Source: Cocos nucifera (taxonomy: Eukaryota > Streptophyta > Magnoliopsida > Arecales > Arecaceae). Taken from it: a stretch of DNA of 64,000 bases. The first letter of the stretch is position 1; every line of letters begins with the position of its first letter. Positions 1-11,163 of this stretch are shown here, piece after piece. The stretch spans positions 845,136 to 909,135 of the forward strand of contig QRFJ01001028.1 in the NCBI GenBank assembly GCA_006176705.1, in the 5' to 3' direction. Under the pieces are notes generated by a model. The model saw nothing but the letters and a program-made list of their open reading frames with translations, made no database searches and was not told the DNA's origin. The translations under genes were made by a program, and so were the position numbers.

Positions 1-285
1 TCGCACTCCTTCCGGACGAACTCCTCCAGTCGCGCTCCTTCCAATCGAACTCCTCTAGTCATGCTCCTTCCGGACGAACTCCTCCAGCAGCGCTCCTTCC
101 AGACGAACTCCTCCGATCATGCTCCTTCCTGACGAACTCCTTCAATTGCACTCCATCCGAACGAACTCCCCCAGTCGTGCTCCTTTCGGACGAACTCCTC
201 CAGTCGTGCTCCTTCTGGATGAACTCCCCCAGTCGCGCTCCTTCCGACAGCGCTCCTTCCAGTCGCGCTCCTTCCAATCGCGGAC
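1..285 (+). repeat. 29-bp minisatellite in U3 of the A LTR
   Basis: About nine tandem units of a GCTCCTTCCGGACGAACTCC-type sequence with period 29 (28-30 by small indels), such as units beginning near 2, 31 and 60. The array ends in two or three short half units near 240-280. The same array is longer in the 3' LTR (12,040-12,365), so copy number differs between LTRs of one element. Confidence 0.85.
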
Positions 286-665
286 CTATCTAATCCCTGC
301 CACACCTATCGACGGAAACCATCCAAAGGAACCTCGTCAAATCACTAATACGTAACAACCGCTCCACGAGGGATGGAGCGGAGAACTTCATATCTCAATT
401 CAAGGGGCACCTACTTGCGCGTGGCCAAGGAAGCTTCCGAACTTCTTAAAGCCACCAAACATTACCCCCAACAAACCTCGGCCGGTCATAAGTCCACTAC
501 ATGCACCAAAGTCTCCGACCTACGTCCGAACTCTAACAAAGGAATTTCCACCGCCTACAAGTCGCGACAAACAACAACTCATCTCCGTAACAAACTCCAC
601 GTAGCCTGAACGACCCACTACCAGACGGTTACGGCGATCACCATCAGTTTGTTATACGCTCCGTC

Positions 666-674
666 TATAAAAAA
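666..674 (+). promoter_or_regulatory. LTR TATA box (element A)
   Basis: TATAAAAAA in the context CTCCGTCTATAAAAAAGACC. The 3' LTR has TATAAAA at the equivalent place (12,753), and both B-family LTR pairs have the same box in the same context (23,655; 29,754; 41,972; 50,337). It is the likely core promoter of the genomic RNA, with R starting roughly 30 bases downstream. Confidence 0.7.
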
Positions 675-897
675 GACCCCCCAGATACGTTTTTTCTCTA
701 GGCTCTCTTCTCCTTCCCATCACTCTACTTCTCTATTTCCTGAGTACTCCAGTTGGTCGGAGAACTGACTTGAGCATCGGAGGGTCCTGCCGAAGCCACC
801 CACCTCCGGTTTGGACTTTGTTTTGCAGATCCCGTCGACGGCCTCATCTTTCCAACTCCAACTACCTCCAACGTCTTCACATATTTCCGCACCAACA

Positions 898-918
898 GGA
901 TTGATACTAGAGAAAGGA
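898..918 (+). other. Primer-binding region of element A
   Basis: The sequence directly after the LTR end reads GATTGATACTAGAGAAAGG. The two B elements have GAATTGACGCTAGAGGAAGG (23,904) and GAATTAGCGCTAGAGGAAGG (42,216) in the same place, so this is a conserved but mutated primer-binding site. I cannot name the tRNA with confidence. Confidence 0.5.
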
Positions 919-1020
919 TCTCTGAGCCCTTGTTCTAAAAGGAGTTCTCAATCGATCTTGTTTACTTTCTTCTTTTAATCCTTCGGATCCATCTCCATTT
1001 GATCTTTTTCGATCCCAGAA

Positions 1021-2471
1021 ATGCTCCCAAAGAAGACAACTACACGACGGTCTGCTGCTTCCACCATCAAATCCGAGCCAGATCCGCCCGTTCCGACTCC
1101 ACCAACTCCTCAACCTCCTCCACCAGCGGTCATGATGGATCCGGAGAAGTTCAACCTGCTGATGCAGCAGGTTCAAAGCCTTACCAAAATGGTGCAGGCC
1201 ATGCAGCAACCCCCGACAACAGTCCAACTGGAGAGACCCTAGCCAGAACTTCAAGAACCGACACCAAAAAGGGCAACTTGGATCAACAGACCCACTACCT
1301 CCGGGAATGGGAAGCTGAGAGCAGGAAGCCCCTGCTCCGATCATGATTTTTCTCCGGAGAAAACTTTCCTCATCTACAGTCGACGGCCCTCTAAGATCCA
1401 TGGTCAAGATGATGCTCTCGATTAGAAGCTTCAGGACATGAACCGACGGATTGAGGAGCTCAGCCATGCCGTCCCGGCCCACCATGACGACATCTGCACC
1501 GATCCCCCTTCTCTGCTAAGATCATGCAAGAGCCCATCCCATCGAACTTCAAACTCTCCCAATTCGAGAGTTACGACGGGACTTCTGATCCAATCGATCA
1601 TCTTGAGGCCTTCTGAACGATGATGCTGCTCCACGACGCACCGAACACCATTCTGTACCGAGCTTTTCCATTTATCCTCAAGGGAGCAGCAAGAAACTAG
1701 TACTCAAGCCTTAAGCCGGGTACGATTTTCTCTTTTAACTAAATAAGCCATCAATTTGCGGCTCATTTCATAACCAGTCGATGCCTAAGATGAGGTTCGG
1801 ACTTCCTCATCAATACAAAGCAGAAAAAAGGGGAGTCCATCTGAGCTTATGTCAACGGCTTCAATGCTGCTGCACTGAAAGTTCGAAACTTGAACCAGTC
1901 AATAGCCATGGCTGCACTAAAAAGCGGTCTTCAAAAAAATGATCTTTTATCCTTCCTAGAAAGAAAGTACCCCAGGAATTTTGCTGATATATTGGCCCGG
2001 GCTGAAGGTTATGCCCAGGCGGAGGAGACCTTCAAATTGAAGGACGACGAAGCTGCAAGATAGTGGCAGAAGGATGAATCCAGCAAGCCCGCACCTGAAA
2101 ATAAGCCGAATGAAGCTCAGCTGCGCTCCCAAACTCCTCCCGAGCGCAGACGAGCCCAAACTCCTTGAGCTCGTTGATAGGAAAGTCTGGATCGAAAGGC
2201 CCGATGGAACTCCCCTCCCAGAAGATTCAACAACTACGCTCTCTTGAACACCTTAAAGACCCAGATGCTAATGGAGATAAGGAAGTTGCTATCAGGACCG
2301 GAGAGGATGCGGACTCATCCGGCCATGCGCAACCCCAACAAATACCGCCTCTACCATCGTGACCATGGTCACGATACTAAAGAGTGCATCCAACTTCAGG
2401 ACGAGATCGAAGCACTAATTAAAAGAGATCAGCTGGATCAATTTATCAAGCACCGATCAGAGAGAAGCTAA
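1021..2471 (+). pseudogene. gag of element A (broken)
   Basis: Starts with ATG at 1021 and a basic, Pro-rich N-terminus (MLPKKTTTRRSA...), matching the gag starts of B1 (24,026) and B2 (42,348). The capsid-like retrotransposon gag domain follows at about 1,530-2,060 (FKLPQFESYDGTSDPIDHLE; later AAHFI and NDLLSFLERKYPRNFADI). The zinc-knuckle-like segment YHRDHGHDTKECIQL is near 2,350-2,400. In-frame stops interrupt it from 1,240 onward, several at former Trp, Arg or Gln codons. It would have formed the nucleocapsid shell; it cannot do so now. Confidence 0.85.
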
Positions 2472-2599
2472 GATCGTCCAAGAGCCTTGCCACAGCCTGA
2501 CCCATCTCGGTGGGACGAGCCACAAGGAGACCGACCTCTCCTTGAAATCATCAACACTATCGCTGGGGGACATTAGGGAGGGGAGGCCGGTGCATCAGT

Positions 2600-3330
2600 A
2601 GGGCCAGCAAAGAAGTAGCGGGTCGAAGAACCCATCATTTTCACTGGAGAAGATGCCCGAGGAGTTCATCTTCCACATAATGATGCGGTTGTAGTTATTT
2701 TAAATATTATTGATTATGATATACATCGTAGTTTAATTAATAATAGAAGCTCTACTGATGTCTTGTTTTATTATGCTTTTTCTAAAATATCCATATCCGA
2801 TAGTAGGATGGGCTCGATGAATTCCTCATTAGTAGGATTCACAGGCGATGCAATATCAGTGGAAGGAATAATGACATTGCCTGTAGTAGCGGGCCAGTCC
2901 CCAAAGCAATCTAGAGCTCAAGTCAATTTTTTAGTAGTCAAAACCCCTTCTGCCTACAACGTGATCCTTGGCCAACTTGGTTTGAATGCACTCCAGGCTG
3001 TGGTTTCGACTTACTAACCTGAAAATGAAGTTTCCAATAAGGCATGAAATCGGAGAGATCAGAGGAGATCAGGCACTAGCTCAACACTGCTACAATATTG
3101 CCCTAGGAGGAAGACAAGCAAACCCTTGTCCAGTGAATGGACTCGATGCTCGTGATGATTTATCTGAAAAAAGAGGAGAACCCATTAACAACCTTCTAGA
3201 GATCCCTTTGAATGATGAGAATAAAGAACATACTATGAAGATCGGCTCTAGTCTGAAAGAAGAAGTTAGAAAGGAGCTCATCGCATTCTTACAAAGGAAT
3301 GCTGACGTTTTCGCCTGAGTACCCGCGGAT
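2600..3330 (+). pseudogene. Aspartic protease and linker of element A pol (broken)
   Basis: The segment from VHLPHNDAVV (about 2,665) through VILGQLGLNALQAVVSTY (ending 3,017) matches the protease of B2 (43,960-44,320), where the active-site region reads VDNGRLTDILF. Here it reads INNRSSTDVLF, so the catalytic Asp is replaced by Asn. The following linker (about 3,020-3,318, GDQALAQHCYNIAL to FLQRNADVFA) also aligns with B2. A stop after the protease and a TGA at about 3,316 break the frame. Confidence 0.8.
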
Positions 3331-4555
3331 ATGCCCGAGATTACTGCAAAAGTAATGAAGCGTCATCTGGGCGTGGACCTTAAACGTCGACCAGTAAAAC
3401 AGAAAAAGTGCAATTTTGCACCAAAAAGGCAAAAGGCTATAATGGATGAGGTCAACAAGCTCCTCAAGGCAGGGTTCATTCGGAAAGTACTTTATCCGAA
3501 TTGGATTGCAAATGTTGTTCTTGTTAAAAAAGCAAATGGCAAGTGAAGGATGTGCATAGACTTCACGGACTTAAACATAACTTGTCCAAAAGATAGCTAT
3601 CCTTTGCTCAAGGATTGACCAACTGATGAATGCAACTTCAGGCCATGAACTCCTCACCTTCATGGACGCCTTCTCCGGCTATAACCAAATCCGGATGGCA
3701 CCAGAAGATGAGGAGAAGACTGCTTTTATTACTAACCATGGTCTTTATTGTTATAGGATTATGCCCTTTGGATTTAAAAATGCAGGAGCAACTTATCAGC
3801 GCCTGGTGAATAAGATCTTCAAGAAGCAGATCGACCGCAACATAGAGGTCTATGTAGATGACATGCTGGTCAAAAGCCGATCTTCTCCAAACCATATTGC
3901 CGATCTTGAAGAGACTTTCAACACCCTCCAAAAGTACAAGATGAAGCTGAACCCTACAAAATATGCTTTCAGGATAACCTCAGGAAAGTTCCTCGAATTT
4001 ATGATGTCAAGCCGCGGCATCGAGGCCAACCCAGAGAAGATTAAAGCCATCCAAGAAATGACTGCCCCAAAAACAATAAAAAAAGTTCAACGCCTCACAG
4101 GCAAGGTAGCAGCCCTAAATCGCTTCGTTTCAAGGTCGGCGGAGCGTTGCATGCTCTTCTTCCAAATATTCAAACAGCCTAAGAACTTTAACTGGACTCC
4201 TGAGTGCCAACAAGCCCTTGAAGAATTGAAGAACTATCTTAGTTTGCCTCCACTTCTAGCCAAACCAGAACCTAAATAAGAGCTGTTCTTGCATCTCGCT
4301 GTGTCCTCCGCAGCTATCGAAGCTGTACTAGTCAGGAAAGAAGCTAAAGTCCAAAAGTCGATCTACTATATAAGCAGAGTCCTGAGGGATACAAAAATAA
4401 GATACACCAACTTAGAAAAACTAACTTATGCCTTGTTGATTACAGCCAGAAAGCTCCAATCTTATTTTCAGGGACACACAATCACTCTTCTCACCGATCA
4501 ACCCATTAAGGCAATCTTGCATTGGCCTGACACCTCAGAAAGAATAGCAAAATGA
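3331..4555 (+). pseudogene. Reverse transcriptase and RNase H of element A (broken)
   Basis: The fingers region begins near 3,400 (KRQKAIMDEVNKLL). The palm carries FMDAFSGYNQI at about 3,660 and YVDDMLVKSR at about 3,850, so both catalytic Asp positions are intact. The first RNase H runs to RIAK at 4,552 and includes the TDQPIK segment. Stops sit at 3,544 (KWR to K-stop-R, TGG to TGA by comparison with B2), in the damaged 3,600-3,625 segment, at 4,277 and at 4,553. The order is as in other plant Ty3/gypsy pol genes. Confidence 0.9.
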
Positions 4556-5215
4556 ATGATCGAGTTAACTGAGTTTGACATTCATTTCCAACCTCGACCG
4601 TCCATTAAAGCTCAAATACTGGCCAATTTTATAATGGAGTGCACCATTCCGGATGCAACCGAACCAGAGCACCTAGAAGTTCTTATCCCTGGCTCTCCTA
4701 AAAAGAAGGCTGATCTCCCTAAATACTTCAGGGCATTATATGTGGATGGTTCACCCAATGCTTCTGAAGCATGCACGGGCTTGATACTCATCAATCTGGA
4801 AGTTGTAGCGGAGTATGCATTATGCTTCGACTTTCCCGCCACTAACAATGGAGCAGAGTATAAAGTCCTGCTCGCAGAACTAAGAATAACCAAAGAGCTG
4901 GAAGTAGAATATCTGAAGATTTATAGTGACTCACAGCTAGTTATCGGGCAAGTCAGTGATAATTATGAAGCTCGAAAGGAAAGCATAAAGAAGTGCTTGA
5001 AAAAGGTAAGGAGCTTGATCTCATCCTTTAATAATTTTGATATCCAACGAATCCCCAGGGCGGAGAACACTAGAGCCGACCTCCTCTCTAAGCTAGCCAC
5101 CTTAGCCCCAAACGAACTGCCAAAAGAAGCCCTTTTCGATGTCCTGCAGCACCCAAGTTCGGAAGAGCCCCAGGCAATAATGCAAGTTGATCATGAGCCC
5201 AGCTGGATCGATTGA
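4556..5215 (+). pseudogene. Second (archaeal-type) RNase H of element A
   Basis: A 219-codon open stretch. The RNase H fold residues are visible: LYVDGSPN (first Asp, about 4,740), NNGAEYKVLL (Glu), YSDSQLVIGQV (second Asp, about 4,920) and RADLLSKLA (last Asp, about 5,075). All four acidic positions are kept. Two consecutive RNase H domains are typical of the Tat lineage, where the second is thought to have been acquired separately. The stretch is cut from the first RNase H by a stop at 4,553. Confidence 0.85.
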
Positions 5216-6388
5216 TTGATTGCTTATCTCAAGGACTGAATTCTTCCCAGAGACCACAAAGGAGCTTGGAAATTAAGAAATCAAGCTTCTTGCTACATTT
5301 TATATGAAAATAAACTATACAGGAGGGCGTACTCCCTACCACGCCTTAAATGTCTCCGACCTTCGGAAGCCGACTATGCCTTGAAGGAAGTTCACGAAGA
5401 AATTTGCGAAAATCATCTGGGGACGAGATCCTTATCATATAAGTTACTCTGTCAAGGACATTATTAGCCAACAATGCACCAAGATGCGGTGGATTATGTA
5501 AGAAAATGTGATAGGTGTCAGAAAAATGCAAACATTCAGAGACAGCCGGCCTCACAGCTCACACCGTTGGCCACCCCTTGACCGTTTGCACAATAAGGGA
5601 TGGATATACTTGGATCTTTTCCTATGACATCGAGATAGCGAAAGTTCCTATTAGTGGCAGTAGACTATTTCACTAAGTGGGTTGAGACCAAACCTCTGAC
5701 AAAAATTACTGAGGCCAAAGTGGAGGACTTCGTCTAAAAGTTAATTGTTTACAAATTTGGTCTACTTCGAATACTAATCACTGATAATGGGTGTCAGTTC
5801 GCAGAGTTCTACGAAGATCCGAATATATCTCACTACTTCACATTAGTAGCTCATCCGCAAGCGAATGATGAGGCAGAAGTAACAAATAGAACTCTGCTTC
5901 AAGGGATAAAGATCAGGCTCGAAAAAACAAAAGAAACTTGGGTGGATGAACTTTATCACGTGCTCTAGACTTACAGAACCACTCAAAGGTTGCCAACAAA
6001 ATAAACCCCTTTCGCATTAGCTTTTGGGACAAAGGCAGTCATCCCAGTCGAGCTTGAACTTCCTTCAGCGCAAATTGAAGCTTTTAATTAGCAGAACAAG
6101 TCTCAAGACCTCAGGGCAAATCTCAATCTGTTGGAAAAAAAGTGAGAGAAAGCTCAAATACGAATGGCAACCTACAAGCAGAAAGTAACCCGCTACTACA
6201 ACTCCAGGATCAAAAATAAGACATTCAGAGTAGGAGATCTGGTGCTTCGACGAGCAGATATTTTGCAACCTCAAAATCAAGGAAAACTCGCTCCGAATTG
6301 GGAAGGCCCCTATGAAGTCATGGAAATCGTTCAACCGGGGACATACCATCTGAAGGAGCTTGAAGGGCTGGCACTCTCGCGACCTTGA
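5216..6388 (+). pseudogene. Integrase of element A (broken)
   Basis: The zinc-binding half is recognisable from HEEICENH (about 5,395) to KCDRCQKNAN (5,505-5,535). The core follows with VAVDYFTKW (5,660), ITDNGCQF (5,780) and HPQANDEAEVTNRTLL (5,850-5,900). The C-terminal part ends with RVGDLVLRRADILQPQNQGK and LAPNWEGPYEV near 6,230-6,320. It aligns throughout with B2 (46,525-47,716). At least six in-frame stops or frameshifts disable it. Confidence 0.85.
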
Positions 6389-6520
6389 AACTCGGAGAGA
6401 GAATGTATTATCAATAATCTTGCCCCAATAAAACTTTCTTATTTTCGATATCCTTGTTCTTTGTCGCAAAGTTATATGATGGCAGGAAACGACTTAACCA
6501 AAGTTCGTCCTTAAACAAAG

Positions 6521-8040
6521 CAGAAGACCTCCAGTTATTTAAGACAAGAGGAGGGGAGAGGCCCTTCCAACGGCCCTTTTGTGCTCCAATGACTTTGTTA
6601 GGGACAGGAGGATCTTGCCCTAACAAAGGAAGGCCAACCCCGTCAGGAACAGGAGGACCTCGTCTTGACGGGGGGGCCAAAGCAAAGGCCAACCATATCA
6701 AGAACAGGAGAAGAACCTCATCCTGACACAGATGAAGACCTTCGATTATTTAAGACAAAAGAAAAGAAAAGGCCCTTTCAACAGCCATTTTGTGCCCCAA
6801 TGACTTTATTAGGGATGGGAGGAAGACCTTGCCCTAACAAAGGAAGGCCAACCATGTCAGGAATAGGAGAAGAACCTCGTCCTGATACGGATGAAGACCT
6901 CCAATTATTTAAGATAGGAGAGGAGAGACCATTTCAACGGCCTTTTTATGCCCCAATGACTTTGTTAGGAACAGAAGAAGGACCTTGTCCTTACAAAGAA
7001 AAGCCAACCCCGTCAGGAACAAAAGGACCTCATCCTGACATGGGGACAAAGTAAAGGCCAACCATGTCAGGAACAGGAGGAAAACCTCGTCCTGACATAG
7101 ATAAAGACCTCCAATTATTTAAGACATGAGGAGGGAAGAAGCCCTTTCAACGGTCCTTTTGTATCCCAATAACTTTGTTAGGGATAGGAGGAGGACATCG
7201 TCCTAACAAAAAAAGGCCAACCGTATCAGAAACAGGAGGAGAACCTCGTCCTGACACGAATGAAGACCTCCGATTATTTAAGACAAGAGGGAAGAGGCCC
7301 TTTTGTGTCCAATGATTTTGTTAGAGATAAGAAGAGGACCTCGTCCTAACAAAGAAAGGCAAATCCCATCAGAAACAGGAGGAAGACCTCGTCCTGACAG
7401 AACAACAAAGTAAAAACCAACCATGTCAGAAATAGGAGGAGAACCTCATCCTGACATAGATAAAGACCTCAGGTTATTTAAGACAAGAGGAAGAGAGAGG
7501 CTCTTTCAACGATTCTTTTGTACCCCAATGACTTTATTAGGGACAAGAGGAGGATCTCACCCTAACAAAGGAAGGCCAACCGTGTCAGAAACAGGAGGAG
7601 AACCTCATCCTGACATGGATGAAGATCTGTGATTATTTAAAATAAGAGGGAAGAAGCCCTTTCAACGATCCTTTTGTATCCCAATGACTTTGTTAGAGAC
7701 AGGAGGAGGATCTCGCTCTAACAAAGAAAGACCAACCCCATCAAGAATAGGAGGATCTCGTCCTAACAGGAGGACAAAGTAAAGGCCAACCGTGTCAGGA
7801 ACAGGAGAAGAACTTTGTCCTAACACAGATGAAGACTTTCGATTATTTAAGATAGGAGGGGAGAGGCCTTTTAATGGCCATTTTGTGCCCCGATGATTTT
7901 ATTAGGAACAAAAGAAGGACCTTGTCCTAACAAAGATAAAAGCCAACCCCGCCAAGAACATGAGGAGAACCTCGTCCTAACATAGATAAAGACCTATGGT
8001 TACCTAAGACGGAAAGAAGGCATTTTTAGACGGTCATTCC
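6521..8040 (+). repeat. Higher-order tandem array with hairpins (element A, after integrase)
   Basis: The marker TTATTTAAG recurs at 6,535, 6,746, 6,905, 7,115, 7,274, 7,474, 7,633, 7,843 and (as TTACCTAAG) 8,000. Spacings alternate: 211, 159, 210, 159, 200, 159, 210, 157. The true unit is therefore a dimer of about 369 bp, a short monomer plus a longer one with about 50 extra bases. Each monomer carries short inverted repeats, for example TTTGTTAGGG (6,594) facing CCCTAACAAA (6,618) across a 14-base loop. ORFs that cross the array are repeat read-through. No known function. Confidence 0.9.
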
Positions 8041-8197
8041 GTTAAAAGATGAGGTGAAGGAAGTGGAAAAATCAACAGACATCAAATCCATGCAAAACAA
8101 AGACAATTGAAGAAAACATCATTCTATTAAAATTAAAGTTCATTACAAGATAAAGGTCTGCAAGACCATGTACAAAAAAGATAAAATGGACGAAATC

Positions 8198-9085
8198 CTA
8201 AGGACCCGATTCTTCGGACCTCGGACTGCTGACCCTTGCCATCGCCAAAGATTGTTTCAAGCTAACAATCTCTTGTTCAAGTTCCTTCCTTTTCAACAGG
8301 CTCTCTACGAATAACTTATCAGCTCGCCAGTAATTATCTTTGGACTCCAGCAACTATCTTCTTAGAACCTCTAACTCGGCCTCTGCGTCCTTAACAGCTT
8401 GTCGCTCATAAGTCAGTTGGATCTTCAACTATTGAAGCTCGGCCGATTCTTTTGCAAATGTCGCTGACAGGATCTCCAGAGAATTCCTTAAGGAAAGAAG
8501 TTCATCCGATTCCCTGTTCGAGCTGGCCTCCGCCCTCTCTGCCAATTGTCTTTTAAGACCAGCTATCTTCTCGTCCGCTTTTCGAAGTTGCTGTTGGAGA
8601 CCGGCGATTTCGTTATTTCAGTCGAGCTCATAACTCTTATATGAAACTTCGGCGACGTGAAGTTGACTTTGAAGTTCTAAGAATCTCTTGAACCAATCCC
8701 AGCCAGACTCCTCTCGGCTAGTAGACCACGCCGAGCTTCCCTCCAATAATCGAATTTTTTCCTCTGCCGCATTGAGTTCAACTTCAAGGGAGCAGGCTTT
8801 AGCTATTAAGATCCAGAACTTCTCACTTGCATGCTTCTTGACCTCCTCGAGCTCTTCATTCAAATGGAATTTCTTGGTATTATATTCTTTGAATAATTGT
8901 CTGGATGATTGATGCAAACGGTTAATTTCAGTGGCAACGTCGGCATAGTTCTCTAATTTCTTAAGCTCGTCTTCAGTCTTCTCCAACTTTTTCTTAAGAT
9001 GACGAGCCTCCCTCCTTAAGCTCTTTATGTCGGCCTTCAAGGGAACATCCTGAGAAAAGGGATCGGCTTCGACAGGAGACTGCAC
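8198..9085 (-). pseudogene. Antisense coiled-coil exon or second antisense gene in element A
   Basis: Minus-strand reading from 9,085 gives an almost pure coiled coil rich in Lys, Glu and Leu (ADIKSLRREARHLKKKLEKT near the start). It continues past stops at about 8,618 and further down to KELEQEIVSLKQSLAMARV and a final stop at 8,198-8,200. Just upstream a splice acceptor (CTTTAAGTGCAG) precedes it. It is either the last exon of the antisense gene above, joined across about 140 bases, or a separate gene. It resembles structural or scaffold coiled coils only by composition. Confidence 0.55.
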
Positions 9086-9223
9086 TTAAAGCATGAAAAC
9101 ATCACCACATAGATTTCACATAAGAAAGAAATTCGTTCTCAAAATAAACTTGTCTTCATCAATCAAAATGTTTTTAGTACAGAAAGAAAACAAATAAAAA
9201 GAAAAAATACAAATCAAGAGGTC

Positions 9224-11163
9224 TCAGACCTCTAGGGGAGCTGATGAGGAGTCCGATGCAACATTAGTCGGCCCCAATTCTTCGACAACAGGCTTGGCAG
9301 GAGGGAGATCGGTCGCATCGATGGATGGTTCCGCTTCATCTTCAGGAGCTCCTCCATATAAGAAATCGAGGTCAAGCTCGAGAAACTTGCTGGACACCTG
9401 TTCTCGCAAAGCTTGAAACCTTTGTTGAAGGCCTCTTGGCCAAATCTGACATTCAGATCTCTCATTTTGGAGGAGACCTTAAACTCCTCTATCGCCCAGG
9501 CCGTCACCTCCAAGATCTGCCTAGAAATTTGCTTCTTTAGTTCGATAATCTCAGGTTTAGCCTTTCTCCACCACTCTTCTTCCAGGCCCAAAGTGGTCTT
9601 TAACTCCACTGATGTTTCTTTCTCCTTACGGAGCGCTCCTTGAAGACCTTCGACCTCGATAGATTTCTCCTTCAAAGAGCGGTCAACCTCATCTCTCTTC
9701 TTAAGTAGGCGTTCAACCTCAGCCTGATGACCCTCTTAGGTCTTTACCAACTCCGACTTAAAGTGATTCAGTGATCTGATGTAGCCAAGCAGTCGGTGAC
9801 CCGTCTATTAAAAAAATAATAATATATATATATAATGATGAAGTAGGTTGTGCGAACGAGGAAGCATTAAGAAATTTAAAAGAAAAGAGAAGGATGAAGT
9901 AACTACCTCAAGAAAGGATCCGAGTGAATCACAAGCGCGTTGCTCGACATCAGCGTCGACGATCCTGTCTACGACCTCGGATATGGTAAACCCGTCAACC
10001 AAACCCCTGACGATTTCATGATTGTTGAAGGGGTTCTTCCCCAACTCTTCATCGGTGCTATTAGGCCCATTGCGGCTGACCTTCTCAGGACCCTTTTGGT
10101 CTTCTTCTTCTCCGCCTCCTTCTCCCCTCCAATAGGAGGCTTTAAGATTTAGGCCTCGGTGGGAGAGCTCGATGGCATCAAAGATCCGGCGACCTCGACG
10201 ATCACGTCGAACTCGGCAGCAGGAGGAGCTTCGACTTCTGGGGCAGCTTCGGCATCCGTGGTACTGACAGGAGTCGCAGAGCTTGGAACATCAACCCTTG
10301 CCTTTTTCGAGCTCTCGCCTGGTGCCTTTCCTTTCCTCTTGCGGGCCGGAAGCCCCCTCGTGAGCATTTCGACCGCCTGGACGTCCATCTCTACAGTAAA
10401 GAAAGAAAAAGTACGGTCAGAAAGAAAAAAAGAAGAAGAAAGGGGATAACCCTCAACTTCAGCCATATACCTGTTGGATTTAGGGGGCTGAGGCCGAAAT
10501 TAAACAAGGTTTGTTCTTTTATTAGCTTGGACACGAGAGAAGCTCGAAAATCTTTAATTTTACTAACCAACTCCCGATCCTCTTTTTCTAACCTCGGGGC
10601 TTGACGGACTGAATCCCTTAGATTTCCCCAAGATGAGAGTTCTAAGTGTAAGGTCAGGCAAGAAACAAAGACGAACTTCTCTTTTCAATTATGGATAAAA
10701 GAGGGGGCACCCTTGAGCAACCCCTTCTTGCCGAACTGGGGTAAAACATACCACCAGTCCTTTAGGATGACGCTTAAAAGTAATGTTCGGAAAAGTGAAA
10801 TGGTGAGCTGAACTTCGACGGATATGCAAAGAACAAGAAGCCCTATTATGAACCTAAATGAGTTCGACACTATAAAAGCTAATGAAATATTTAGAAAACC
10901 AAAAAAAGCTACAACAAAAATGGGAAGAGAAAGTCTTAGTCCAGCACGAAAGGCCTCCAAATATATGCAAAACTAATCTGGAGGAGGGGCGCAAGCTCGA
11001 CCAATCGATCTAGAAAGTTCCAGCTCGTACTCAGCAGGCACCCCATACTAGATCCTGATTAATGACAGATCTCCAGTGGTTAAGGAGCAAGGGATGGTTC
11101 CGATATGAAGTTTGGCCGAGGTGCTGCCCTAAAATTGCTAGACCAAGAAACTTCAGACGACAT
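9224..11163 (-). pseudogene. Antisense spliced gene in element A: 'putative gypsy type transposon' family protein
   Basis: Read on the minus strand. The first conserved block (about 11,060-10,690) includes VPAEYELELSRSIGRACAPP, EAFRAGLRLSLPIFVVAFF and KDWWYVLPQFGKKGLLKG. This matches the plant protein family annotated as putative gypsy type transposon domain (Pfam PF04195 from memory). Next come a KRKGKAPGESSKKAR basic and Pro/Ala/Glu-rich part (10,390-10,150), the block NHEIVRGLVDGFTISEVVDR (about 10,020) and a coiled coil (9,800-9,400). Two introns look real: 10,391-10,470 (CAG/GTATATGG to TTTACTGTAG) and 9,805-9,906 (GAG/GTAGTTAC to TTTTTTAATAG). Frameshifts near 11,105, 10,155 and 9,415 and stops near 11,056 and 10,972 break it. 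The start at 11,163 is a guess. Cellular role unknown. Confidence 0.7.

Larger units (their letters stand above)
1..897 (+). repeat. 5' LTR of element A (partial)
   Basis: Matches 12,050-12,988 along its whole visible length, for example the block from about 300 (CGACGGAAACCATCC) against 12,398 (CGACGGGAACCATCC). It ends ACCAACA at 897, directly before the primer-binding region. About 250 bases of its left end are missing beyond the window edge, judged from the 1,164-bp 3' copy. It contains a 29-bp minisatellite (1-285) and a TATA box at 666. Confidence 0.88.

Noticed and set aside
6454..7054. Overlapping frames of 90 and 129 codons after integrase of A
   Set aside because: They cross the tandem hairpin array and repeat the same peptide; they are not conserved genes.
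8688..8912. Plus-strand Ser/Leu-rich frames at 8,688-8,912, 9,325-9,643 and 10,159-10,449
   Set aside because: They are shadows of the antisense gene, whose minus-strand frames hold the recognisable blocks and splice sites.
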